Positions 40,747 to 49,285 of a stretch of DNA of 64,000 nt are shown here, in pieces (position 1 is the stretch's first letter; every line of letters starts with the position of its first letter). Origin of the DNA: Chthoniobacter flavus (GTDB lineage: Bacteria; Verrucomicrobiota; Verrucomicrobiia; Chthoniobacterales; Chthoniobacteraceae); contig CAMAUX010000006.1 of assembly GCA_945861435.1 (NCBI GenBank), positions 1 to 64,000 of the forward strand, given 5' to 3'. A program made the translations under genes and the position numbers. The notes below the pieces were generated by a model, which worked only from the letters and a program-made list of their open reading frames with translations, had not been told where the DNA came from and searched no databases.

Positions 40747-42198
40747 ATGACCCCAAGTAGACCTTCAATGAACGCCATCACCGGCCGGCGTTTCCTCGGC
40801 TCTGCTGTCGCAGCATTCATCGGCACACTGAGTATATTCGCCGTTGATGCGGCCGAGTTCCGGCTCGCCACTTTCTCGGCCGATGTGACCATCCCCATCG
40901 GGCATCCATGCATGGGCGGCGGCATCGCCCCGGCGCGCGTCGTGTCGGACCCGCTCTTTGCCAAAGGCTTCGTGCTGATGGGAGCGGAGAAACCGGTCGT
41001 CATGATCGCATTCGACTGGTGCGAGATTCGCGGGACCTCCTTCGACAAATGGAAGCAGACACTCGCGGAAGCCGCTGGCACGGAGCCACAGCGCGTGCTC
41101 GTCATTTCCACGCACGTCCACGACGCACCGGTGATGGATGAGGACGCAGAGAAACTTCTCCGCGACATGGAGGCCACTGGCGCTTGGAAAGACATCCCAC
41201 CGCCCGATCTGAAAGCAGCAATCCAGACTGCCTCAGTCTGCCAGCCCGCCTTCAACGAGCAGTGCCTCACGAAAGTCGCCGCCGCGGTGCGAGAGAGTCT
41301 GCCGCAGGCGCGGCGCATCACTCATTTCGGCGCGGGCATGGCAAAGGTGGAGCGGATCGCTAGCAACCGTCGCTTTTTCACGAGCACCGGCGCACTCTCG
41401 TATGGCCGCTTCAGCCGCTCGACGAACAAGGAGGCGCAAGATGCTGACGAAGGCACGATCGACCCGTGGCTGCGCACCCTGAGTTTCTGGGACGATGACC
41501 GCCCCGTGTGCGCGCTGCACAGTTACGCGGTGCATCCCATGAGCAGCTACGGGAGCGGCAGAGTCTCGGCTGATTTCCCGGGTGAAGCGCGCGGGCAGAT
41601 GCAAAGAGCGCATCCCGAGGTCTTTCAAATCTACACCACCGGCTGTGCGGGCAATGTCACCGCAGGCAAATACAACACCGGCAACCCAGCCAATAAACCA
41701 GTGCTCGCCGGCCGCCTCTATGACGCGATGGAACGCGCGTGGGCAGGCACCCGGCGCACTCCGTTGAGTCACATCGGCTTCAAGGTCGCGCAGATGCCAC
41801 TGGGTGCACGCGCCACTCCCATGCACACGGAGGGAGTGCTGCGCAAGCGTCTCGCTGAAGGCGTCAAACCATTCGACCGTGCAGAGGCGGCGATGGGGCT
41901 GGCCTGGTATGAGCGCGTCAAGCGCGGTCATCGCATCGAAGTTCCGGCGATCGAGTTTGACGCAGCGCATATCCTGCTGCTGCTGCCGGCGGAGGCCTAC
42001 ATTGAATTCCAACTCTTCGCCCAGGAATGCCGCCCCGACGGCTTTGTGATGGTCATGGGCTACGGCGAATGCGGACCCGGCTACATCCCGATTGACCGCG
42101 CCTTTCAAGAAAAAGACCTCAATCTCAACGACTGGGCCTGGACGCCGCCTGGAAGCGAAGACGTGATGAAAGCCGCCATCCAGGAAGTGTTGAAGTAA
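40747..42198 (+). CDS. Neutral/alkaline ceramidase-like exported protein
   Basis: A 483-residue protein; the ATG at 40747 and an in-frame ATG at 40768 are both possible. The signal region contains GRRFLGSAVAAF, which may be a Tat-type motif. The mature part follows the N-terminal domain of neutral/alkaline non-lysosomal ceramidases: FSADVTIPIGHP, STHVHDAP with a putative zinc His, SYAVHPMS and TGCAGNVTAG. The C-terminal Ig-like domain of true ceramidases is absent. Planctomycetes and Verrucomicrobia carry many such proteins, and a substrate other than ceramide, for example an N-acylated sugar, is likely. It follows copy F by 48 bp. Confidence 0.78.
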   Translation: MTPSRPSMNAITGRRFLGSAVAAFIGTLSIFAVDAAEFRLATFSADVTIPIGHPCMGGGIAPARVVSDPLFAKGFVLMGAEKPVVMIAFDWCEIRGTSFDKWKQTLAEAAGTEPQRVLVISTHVHDAPVMDEDAEKLLRDMEATGAWKDIPPPDLKAAIQTASVCQPAFNEQCLTKVAAAVRESLPQARRITHFGAGMAKVERIASNRRFFTSTGALSYGRFSRSTNKEAQDADEGTIDPWLRTLSFWDDDRPVCALHSYAVHPMSSYGSGRVSADFPGEARGQMQRAHPEVFQIYTTGCAGNVTAGKYNTGNPANKPVLAGRLYDAMERAWAGTRRTPLSHIGFKVAQMPLGARATPMHTEGVLRKRLAEGVKPFDRAEAAMGLAWYERVKRGHRIEVPAIEFDAAHILLLLPAEAYIEFQLFAQECRPDGFVMVMGYGECGPGYIPIDRAFQEKDLNLNDWAWTPPGSEDVMKAAIQEVLK

Positions 42199-42267
42199 TC
42201 GGTCCATTGGATGCAGGAACACAGCACTCACTCACCTAACCCGCAGTCAATCGTCAGTCATTTCATC

Positions 42268-43362
42268 ATGCATCACTCCATCCGCACCGTCACGGCCGCC
42301 CTTGTCGTTTGGCTCGGAACTTTCTGTTTCGCCGGGGAGGCCGGAAGCACACGGCCGCAACTGCCTGAAATAAGTGGCAAAGTGGAGCTTGAAGTTCGTG
42401 ATGGCGCGGGCAGCCCGGCACGCAAACTTGCCGTGCACCTCGTTTACTCACGCAATCGGCTTTCCACGGTCACGGCAAAGACAGGCATCATGCTCAGCTT
42501 GCATAACTGGGGCGGCACAATCTGGGATAACACGCCTAATCCAAACCACCTCGCCGAGAACTACGACCTCTTGGTCATCGGCGTGAGCTATTACCAGAGC
42601 GGCGACAAGGACAGCGACCCCGAACCTTATGATTTCGGCTACATCCAGACCATGGATGTGCTCCGCGCACTACATTATGTTTACCAGAGCCTCAAAGCGT
42701 CCAACCATCCCTTCGATTCCACCCGCATCTACTGCACCGGCGGCTCCGGCGGTGGGAACGTCGCCCTGATGGCCACTAAGTTCGCTCCGAACACCTTCGC
42801 CGCCATTGTCGATCTCTCCGGCCCGCCAAGCCTCACCCACGACATAGCCTTTCATCTCCCCGGCGGCAGCCCCTTAAACGCCAGATGGAATCGCGACCCC
42901 CAAAGCCCCAGCTATCTCTCCCCCGACATGCAGGAAATCCGCGACACCGGAAACGCCGCCCACCTCGCCCTTCAAGCGAAAGCCGGAAACCGCTGCAAGA
43001 TGGTCATGATCCATGGCGAAGACGACCCCGTCTGCCTCGCCAGCGACAAACACCGCGTGGTGGATGTCATGCGCGCGGCAGGACTTGATGTCGATCCGCA
43101 CTTTATCACCAAGGCCGACATCGATGGAACGCTCATCAAGAACTCCGGACACCAAATCGGCGAGCGCACCGGGCTGCTCATACATTTTGCCGGAAAATAT
43201 CTCTCGCCGCAGAGCGATCAAATGTGCGGCCTCACGAAGCCCAATGATTTCGACCGGCGCATCTCCGTCGCCTACCCTACGAGCAACGGCGTCCACACAA
43301 TTGACTACTCCGAGGAAGTTCCAACACTCGTTTTTCGCGCTGCAAAACAGGGCGGCAACTGA
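42268..43362 (+). CDS. Secreted alpha/beta hydrolase, DUF2920-like
   Basis: A 364-residue protein from the ATG at 42268 with a signal peptide (1-22). The alpha/beta-hydrolase fold is shown by the nucleophile elbow GGSGG (Ser160), an acid in HGEDDP (Asp252 or Asp253) and His295 in NSGHQIG. The spacing and the DFGYIQTMD segment before the elbow resemble the DUF2920 family. It probably hydrolyses an ester on a glycan. It lies between the ceramidase-like gene and the TPR stump, all in the same direction with short gaps. Confidence 0.75.
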   Translation: MHHSIRTVTAALVVWLGTFCFAGEAGSTRPQLPEISGKVELEVRDGAGSPARKLAVHLVYSRNRLSTVTAKTGIMLSLHNWGGTIWDNTPNPNHLAENYDLLVIGVSYYQSGDKDSDPEPYDFGYIQTMDVLRALHYVYQSLKASNHPFDSTRIYCTGGSGGGNVALMATKFAPNTFAAIVDLSGPPSLTHDIAFHLPGGSPLNARWNRDPQSPSYLSPDMQEIRDTGNAAHLALQAKAGNRCKMVMIHGEDDPVCLASDKHRVVDVMRAAGLDVDPHFITKADIDGTLIKNSGHQIGERTGLLIHFAGKYLSPQSDQMCGLTKPNDFDRRISVAYPTSNGVHTIDYSEEVPTLVFRAAKQGGN

Positions 43363-43373
43363 AAGACGACCGC

Positions 43374-43622
43374 ATGAGACATACGCTCTTCCTCCTCATC
43401 GTCTTGCTGCTGGCTCCCTCGGCAATCCTGCGTGCCGCTGACCTGTCGCGCGTCAAGAATGCCACTCGGGATTTGAGGAGCCAGGGACGGGGTGTAATTA
43501 CCCAATTTGACGAAGCGCTCAAGACGCCCGAACGCGCTGACATGCCCAATCTGCAAGGCGTCTGGAAGGTGAACATCCTCAAGTCCATCGAAGCCGTGAA
43601 CCAGGCGCGCAAATCGCGATGA
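43374..43622 (+). pseudogene. Stump: signal peptide joined to the last TPR of DUF4838 copy F
   Basis: An 82-codon frame. Residues 1-22 are a signal peptide of the local type (LLLAPSAILRA). After about 20 unrelated residues, positions 42-82 (QFDEALKTPERAD...ILKSIEAVNQARK) reproduce the final 40 residues of the DUF4838-CBM9-TPR protein at 37492-40698 with a few substitutions. About 980 codons between start and end are missing. It is still open, has a start and overlaps the next gene by 4 bp, so a tiny exported peptide could be made. Decay of a duplicated DUF4838-TPR gene is the simplest explanation. Confidence 0.75.
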
Positions 43623-45688
43623 AACCTTTCCCCATGAATATCGGAGTTTCCTGCGCCGCCATGGATCGAATCCTGACTGTCAGCCTTCTCCTTTGTGCAC
43701 AGTCGATCGCCGTAGTCACTCTCAAGGCAACCGAAGTCGAAAGCTCCGGCGCACGCCATACAGTCGTCGTCGAAAATGCCTGCGCGTGGCCAAGCCTCAC
43801 GCTCATGCGCGATGGCACTGTCGTGGCAATTTTACACAACAAGCCAGCGCATGCCACGATGGAGGCGGATGTGGAATGCTGGGCAAGTAGTGATGGATTG
43901 AAGTGGGAGAAACGCGGCACCGTCACCCAGCATGAGCCGCAGACGAACCGCCTGAACCACGCGGCGGGGCTCGCAAAGAACGGCGATCTCCTTGTGCTGT
44001 GTTCCGGCTGGACGGATGTGAAGCAGCCAGAGCGGCCCAAGCAGAGCGCCTTCCGCGATGCCGTGCTGCGCCCCTGGGTGCTGCGTTCAAACGATGGCGG
44101 GCGGACCTGGACGAAGCGCGACACCTTTCCTGCTGGAGACGCTGGCTGGAGTGAGCACATTCCTTTCGGCGACATTTGGAGGGGCTCGGACGGCGCACTG
44201 CACACTTCCTGTTATCAGGGCGAACTCAGCGAGGCAGCGACTTCCGATGCAAAGAACCTACGGTCCTGGCATTTCCGAAGTGATGATGATGGCGCGACTT
44301 GGCAGCGCGTTTCATTGATCGGTCCAAGGCACAACGAGACGGACATTTTCCCGCTTGGCGGCAAGGTCTGGCTCGCTGCCGCTCGCTTCAATCACTCGGC
44401 GGTGGATCTCGTTCGCAGCGATGACGACGGCGTGACGTGGCAGTCCCCGCGCCGGGTGACGAGCATCGGCGATGGAAAGGATCATGGGGAGGTGAATGGC
44501 CACCTCAATCGTCTCAAGGATGGCCGCCTGCTGCTGAGCTACACCGTGCGCACTGAAGGCAAACAGGGCGTCTGCGCAAAGCTCAGCAACGACGAAGGCC
44601 ACACGTGGACCGAGCCTGTGCGTCTCGCGAACCACATCGGCTGGGCAAAGGGCGGGGGCGATGGCGGTTACCCGAGCAGCGTGCAACTCGCCAACGGGCG
44701 CATCGTCACCGCGTGGTATGCAAAGAAAACCGCCGAACACGACGTCTACCACATGGGTGCCACCGTGTGGGAGGCACCGACTACGGACAAACTGCCCGCA
44801 ATCGAACCCGCACAGCCTGCGGAGTTCGCGCATGCGCGCATCACCGAAGCATGGGCCGCCTATGCCGACCTGCTCACCTTTGGCAAAGGCCAGACGCTCG
44901 CGCTCCTCGATGATGGCTGCACCCTGTCGAAGCCCGAGTGGAAAGCCGTCGTGGACGGAGTCCCGAAGGTGCGCGTGGCCTACGATGCAGTGGATGGAGA
45001 CAACGATCCCAAGCACGAAGGCAAGGGCTACCACGGCTCCACCATCGGCATTCCGTCTTCCCTCCACTTTGAAAATAAACGCGGCGTCGCCTACAACAAC
45101 CAACTCGCCATCGTCCGCAGCCTCGAATGCTGCCACGGTAACATCGCCGACAGCGCGTCGCTCGCCCGGGCGTTGCAATGGGTCATCGACCACCACACCG
45201 AGCAGCACATCACCACCGTGAATCTCGCGCCCGTCGATGACCAAGAACACGCAGAACCTGTGCCCACCGAAATCGACGACAAGCTCGCGACGCTCCGCGA
45301 ACTCGGCATCTGGGTCAGCGCCCCCGCTGGCAATCATCACTTCACCGGCGGCATCTCCTGGCCCGCATCGCAGCCGAACTGCTTTGCCATCGGCGCTGTG
45401 ATCCCCGGCAAGGACACCGCCGTACTCGACCGCCACGCCAAGGTCGATCTGCTGGTCCCGGCGAAGGCCACGAGTTCATCGAATGCGATTGTGTGCGGCT
45501 CCGCGATGATTCTCCGCGAAGCAATCGTGAAGAGTGGCTACGGGTGGCAGTCTCACGGCAGGAACATCGCCGAAGCGATGCTGAAAATTTTTCAAGACAC
45601 CGGCAAACCCGTGGACGATCCCGCCACCCAACGCAGTTACCGGCGGCTTGATCTCATGGCCGCGCTGGAACTCGTGATGAAGAAGTAA
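43619..45688 (+). CDS. Sialidase-like propeller fused to a subtilisin-like (S8) domain
   Basis: A 689-residue protein. The start at 43619 overlaps the stump's stop; an ATG at 43661 would give a tighter signal peptide. Residues about 45-390 form a BNR propeller with boxes SSDGLKWEK, SNDGGRTWT, SDDDGATWQ, SDDDGVTWQ and SNDEGHTWT. Residues about 424-640 carry the S8 order: Asp431 in ALLDDG, His472 in YHGSTIG, an Asn572 oxyanion site in APAGNH, and Ser619 in ATSSSNAI with Gly627 eight residues later, as in the GTSxAxPxxxG pattern. All four positions are present although the motifs are degenerate. A peptidase joined to a sialidase-like domain would fit cleavage of glycoproteins; this is inference. 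Confidence 0.8.
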   Translation: MKPFPMNIGVSCAAMDRILTVSLLLCAQSIAVVTLKATEVESSGARHTVVVENACAWPSLTLMRDGTVVAILHNKPAHATMEADVECWASSDGLKWEKRGTVTQHEPQTNRLNHAAGLAKNGDLLVLCSGWTDVKQPERPKQSAFRDAVLRPWVLRSNDGGRTWTKRDTFPAGDAGWSEHIPFGDIWRGSDGALHTSCYQGELSEAATSDAKNLRSWHFRSDDDGATWQRVSLIGPRHNETDIFPLGGKVWLAAARFNHSAVDLVRSDDDGVTWQSPRRVTSIGDGKDHGEVNGHLNRLKDGRLLLSYTVRTEGKQGVCAKLSNDEGHTWTEPVRLANHIGWAKGGGDGGYPSSVQLANGRIVTAWYAKKTAEHDVYHMGATVWEAPTTDKLPAIEPAQPAEFAHARITEAWAAYADLLTFGKGQTLALLDDGCTLSKPEWKAVVDGVPKVRVAYDAVDGDNDPKHEGKGYHGSTIGIPSSLHFENKRGVAYNNQLAIVRSLECCHGNIADSASLARALQWVIDHHTEQHITTVNLAPVDDQEHAEPVPTEIDDKLATLRELGIWVSAPAGNHHFTGGISWPASQPNCFAIGAVIPGKDTAVLDRHAKVDLLVPAKATSSSNAIVCGSAMILREAIVKSGYGWQSHGRNIAEAMLKIFQDTGKPVDDPATQRSYRRLDLMAALELVMKK

Positions 45689-45707
45689 CTGTCCACAACT
45701 ACCGCTT

Positions 45708-46844
45708 ATAAAATCCAACATTCCATTTCTTACGGCCCTGCTGCTCGCTCCGCTGGCTGCGCTTCACGCCGCCGATGCCCCCGCGCTCAAGCCGGTCACT
45801 AGTGATGCATTCGTGACAACCCACTCGATTTGCACCGACATTACTCATGATTCGCCCAGTCCCACCGTGCTCGGTTGCGGACTCGCGCGGATGAAGGACG
45901 GAGCGGTGATGACCGTGTATTCGACGCCGACGGGCTACTACAGCACGCCCGGCACGACATGGATCGCGGGCCGCGTGACGAAGGACGGTGGCAAGACGTG
46001 GTCGCCCGAGGGCGTGATTGCGCGGCATCCCGACTGTCAGCCCTCGCATCCCTCCGTACTCACCACGCGCGATGGCGAGATCCATGGTTTCTACCTCGGC
46101 TTCAAGAAGGCGAAGTGGAAGGATGGCAATCCCACGCTCGAAAACCAGAGCGACCTGTGGACCACGCGCAGCAGCGACAATGGCACCACGTGGAGCGAGC
46201 CGCAGATGATTTACAGCGGCTACACCGGTGCGAGCAACGGAGCCATCGAGACGCGCGACGGGCATCTTATCGTGCCGTATTCGCACTATGTCAGCGACCC
46301 CGGTCGGCTTGTTAGCCAAACGTCGGTGTCTACCGATGGCGGCAAGACGTGGAGTCTCAGCAATGACATCGATATCGGCGGCGCGGGCGACCACGAAGGC
46401 GCACTGGAGCCCTGCGTGATCGAGTTGAAAGATGGCCGCGTGTGGATGCTTATCCGCACGACGCGCAAAGTTTTCTGGGAATCCTTTTCCATCGACGGCG
46501 GCAAGACGTGGTCCGCTGCCAAGGCAACCACGATCGACGCCAACTCCTCGCCCGGACACCTCACGCGCCTCGCCGATGGCCGCATCGCACTCGTGTGGAA
46601 TCGCGCGCAAACGAAGCGCACCGAACTGCACCTCGCGCTGTCTGCCGACGAAGGCAAAACGTGGACGCCCTCCCTGAACGTGGCGCAAGGCACACCTGGG
46701 GGAGCCACTTACCCTTTCGCGATCGAGATCGATGCCGGCGAACTCTGGATCGGCTACCACAACGTGCCAAAAGGCTGGAACTTCCCCCGCGCCAGACACC
46801 TCCGCGTATCCGTGTCGGCCTTCGTGGAGAATGTGGCGCAATGA
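45708..46844 (+). CDS. Sialidase-like propeller 7 with ATA in place of the start codon
   Basis: The frame encodes a signal peptide KSNIPFLTALLLAPLAALHA and then a complete BNR propeller nearly identical to the C-terminal half of the fusion at 32183-34015. The codon exactly where ATG is expected (45708-45710, before AAA TCC AAC) reads ATA, and no ATG, GTG or TTG precedes the signal peptide in frame. The first usable start is a GTG at 45813, which would omit the signal peptide and give a 343-residue cytoplasmic protein. Either the ATA is used poorly, the gene is newly inactivated, or there is a sequence error. The stop overlaps an upstream ATG (46841) by 4 bp. Confidence 0.8.
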   Translation: MKSNIPFLTALLLAPLAALHAADAPALKPVTSDAFVTTHSICTDITHDSPSPTVLGCGLARMKDGAVMTVYSTPTGYYSTPGTTWIAGRVTKDGGKTWSPEGVIARHPDCQPSHPSVLTTRDGEIHGFYLGFKKAKWKDGNPTLENQSDLWTTRSSDNGTTWSEPQMIYSGYTGASNGAIETRDGHLIVPYSHYVSDPGRLVSQTSVSTDGGKTWSLSNDIDIGGAGDHEGALEPCVIELKDGRVWMLIRTTRKVFWESFSIDGGKTWSAAKATTIDANSSPGHLTRLADGRIALVWNRAQTKRTELHLALSADEGKTWTPSLNVAQGTPGGATYPFAIEIDAGELWIGYHNVPKGWNFPRARHLRVSVSAFVENVAQ

Positions 46845-46944
46845 AACACGAGACTCAGCAGAAACAACCTCCCCCAATGAAACGAACCCTTTTCACTCTC
46901 GCAGCCCTGCTGCTCACGCCACTCGCCATGCTCCGCGCGGCGCC
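45830..46944 (+). repeat. Duplicated 1.1-kb block, copy 2
   Basis: This matches 32995-34115 across the propeller gene, the intergenic bases and the first codons of the downstream signal peptide. The two copies differ at roughly one residue in ten. Homology ends within the signal peptide, after which the genes differ completely. Confidence 0.8.
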
Positions 46945-48607
46945 GCTCACGATTTTCACCAATGGTAAGATCGTCACGGTGGATGAGTCGTTCTCCATCA
47001 CCGATGCGATGGCGGTGGAGGGCGAGCGCATTGTGGCGCTGGGTGAAAAGGCGAAGGCGCTGGCGGCGGATCATGCAGGTGCGAAGCGCGTGGATCTTGG
47101 CGGGCGCATGGTCCTGCCGGGGCTGATGGATTCGCATGCGCATCCAGTCGGTGCGGCTACGATGGAGTTCGATCATCCGGTGCCGAGCATCGAGGACATC
47201 CCTCAACTCCTCGACTACATCGCGAGCCGCGCGAAGGCCTTGCCGGAAGGTTCGCTCATCGGGATCGGGCAGGTATTCATCACGCGACTCAAGGAGCAGC
47301 GCTACCCCACACGCGAGGAATTGGATCGCGTGGCGCCGATGCATCCCGTGCAGTTCAGCACCGGGCCGGACTCGATGCTGAATTCACTCGCGCTTCAGCT
47401 TGCGGGAATTGATCGGAATTTCAAAGTTCCCGCAGCCTCCACGGGCGTGGTCGTCTTCGATGAAAAAGGCGAGCCGACGGGGCTGATGCATGCGTTCAGT
47501 CCGAAGATCAACGCGAAGGCGAACAGCAGGAAGCCGGACGCGGCGCAGACGCTCGATCTCGTGAAGAAGCTCTTCGCCGACTACAACAGTGTCGGCTTCA
47601 CCACCATCGCGGATCGCGGCGCGAGCCAGGGCAACATTGACGTTTATCAGGCGCTCCGCGCCGCGAACGTACTGACCGTCCGCCTGCGACTGTCGCACAC
47701 CTTTTCCACCGGCAGCCTGTGGCGCACGACGGAGTTGGCTCTGGATGAAATCATCAAGCACCCGCTGACGAAGCCCGACCCGATGCTGCAGATCATCGGC
47801 ACGAAGATCTGGCTTGATGGCGGCATGCTCACCGGCAGCGCGCTGATGCTGGAACCGTGGGGCGTAAGCCGCATCTACGGCATCACGGACAAGGACTATC
47901 GCGGCGTGCAGCGCACCCCGAGTGAGCATCTCGCGAAGATGGTGCGCAAAGTCGCGGGCGCGGGCTTGCAGTTTACCGCCCACAGTGTCGGCGATGGCGC
48001 GGTAAAACTGCTGCTCGACACGTATGAGGAGGTGAATAAGGACACGCCCCTCCGCGCGTCGCGCCCGTGCATCACGCACTGCAATTTCATGACGCCCGAA
48101 AGCATCGCGCAGGCCGCACCGCTCGGCGCGGTGATCGACATGCAGCCGATCTGGTTTCACCTCGATGGTGCCACATTGCTGAAACAGTTTGGCAACGAAC
48201 GCATGAGCCGCTTCCAGCCGCTGCGCGCGCTGTTCGATGCAAAAGTAACCGTCGGCGGCGGCAGCGATCACATGCAGAAAATCGGCAGCCTGCGTTCCAT
48301 CAATCCCTACAACCCGTGGCTCGGCATGTGGATCGCCGTCGCAAGAGAATGCCGTTACCTCGATACACCGCTGCATCTCGAAGGCGGCCTCACCCGCGAG
48401 GAAGCGATCCGGCTCTACACGATCAACAACGCCAAGGTCCTATTTCTGGAAAAGGAAGTCGGTTCACTCGAGGCCGGCAAGCGCGCCGACTTTATCATCC
48501 TCGACCGCGACGTCCTCACGTGCCCGCTCGACGATCTCAAGACCACGCAAGTGCGCGAGACGTGGCTCGATGGCAAGCCCATCTGGGCCGCCGAGGCGAG
48601 CAGGTAA
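46877..48607 (+). CDS. Exported metal-dependent amidohydrolase (YtcJ-like, amidohydrolase 3)
   Basis: A 576-residue protein. ATG 46877 opens a signal peptide (1-21, LTPLAMLRA) derived from the duplicated block; an upstream ATG at 46841 would add 12 residues. The small beta-domain (TIFTNGKIVTVD) is followed by the metal motif DSHAH (Asp85, His87, His89), then KIWLDGGM, THCNF and GGGSDHM, and finally the GSLEAGKRADFIILD strand that closes the composite domain. YtcJ-type enzymes hydrolyse amide or related C-N bonds of small molecules. Export is unusual for this family and may reflect recruitment of the local signal peptide. It is the last intact gene of the locus. Confidence 0.88.
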   Translation: MKRTLFTLAALLLTPLAMLRAAPLTIFTNGKIVTVDESFSITDAMAVEGERIVALGEKAKALAADHAGAKRVDLGGRMVLPGLMDSHAHPVGAATMEFDHPVPSIEDIPQLLDYIASRAKALPEGSLIGIGQVFITRLKEQRYPTREELDRVAPMHPVQFSTGPDSMLNSLALQLAGIDRNFKVPAASTGVVVFDEKGEPTGLMHAFSPKINAKANSRKPDAAQTLDLVKKLFADYNSVGFTTIADRGASQGNIDVYQALRAANVLTVRLRLSHTFSTGSLWRTTELALDEIIKHPLTKPDPMLQIIGTKIWLDGGMLTGSALMLEPWGVSRIYGITDKDYRGVQRTPSEHLAKMVRKVAGAGLQFTAHSVGDGAVKLLLDTYEEVNKDTPLRASRPCITHCNFMTPESIAQAAPLGAVIDMQPIWFHLDGATLLKQFGNERMSRFQPLRALFDAKVTVGGGSDHMQKIGSLRSINPYNPWLGMWIAVARECRYLDTPLHLEGGLTREEAIRLYTINNAKVLFLEKEVGSLEAGKRADFIILDRDVLTCPLDDLKTTQVRETWLDGKPIWAAEASR

Positions 48608-48625
48608 AGCCAGCCAACAAAACCC

Positions 48626-48951
48626 ATGTCTCCAAGAACACTCCTCCCTCTCGTCACTTCCTTCCTGCTCGGTCTTGGCTCCGCTGCAAGCGCAGCAGAC
48701 GCTCCAGTGGCGTAACTGCGCAACGCTCATCCACAGGCGATGCTGACACCCATGACCGTGGCTCCCTTCGCCGATGAAAAGACCAGCACGAACATCCACA
48801 ACCTCATCCGCGCCATCGCCAGTGGGGAGAAGCTCACCCTCTCCGATATCTACCCGCGCTATGCCGCCGAACTCAAACGCGGCCCCGACATGTTGAACTA
48901 CCGTGCCTATCCGCTTTCGAAGATTCCCGACAACCTCCGTAGCATCGCTCA
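48626..48951 (+). pseudogene. Broken secreted-protein gene with in-frame TAA
   Basis: An ATG at 48626 starts a typical signal peptide (LLGLGSAASAADAPVA) that ends at TAA 48713-48715. The same frame continues with AMLTPMTVAPF, then LTLSDIYPRYAAELKRGPDM, to about 48951. After that the sequence loses protein character. I do not recognise the family. The in-frame stop and the missing 3' part indicate a dead gene. Confidence 0.6.
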
Positions 48952-49285
48952 ACCTAAAAACGTGAATGGACGCCCCACAGAATCCGCACGGAAGGAATGG
49001 GGGGGGACTGAGGGGAATGAGGGGGCGGAGAGTCTGTCGCGTGGTCCGTGCATTCAGTGGGTTCCGTGGGCCCTTGGGAACTCTCCGGGTTCAGGCGACT
49101 GCTGAGTCCTATCGGTATCTGGGGACTTGAGGGTAACAGCCATGCCGTTACAGACTTTGAAGGTGGCTCAAAGGGACTCACCCAACGGGTGAGCCTGAAA
49201 CGGGATGGTTTTAATCTGCAAATTCCGTTTCCACAGAAACTCACATCAGATCCGACAAGTTTTCATCGCCGCATTGAGGGTAATT
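48952..49285. other. Non-coding stretch downstream of the AraC gene
   Basis: No gene is visible. The segment contains a G8 run (48999-49006) and G-rich sequence. A perfect hairpin CTCACCC-AAC-GGGTGAG lies at 49177-49193, downstream of the minus-strand AraC stop. The hairpin lacks an adjacent T-run, so a terminator role is uncertain. Confidence 0.4.

Noticed and set aside
45813-46844. Propeller 7 starting at GTG 45813 as a cytoplasmic protein
   Set aside because: A complete signal peptide lies in frame just upstream, and all related proteins are exported; loss of the ATG at 45708 explains the data better.
49177-49193. Intrinsic terminator of the AraC gene
   Set aside because: The stem is perfect but only 7 bp and no T-run follows on the relevant strand.
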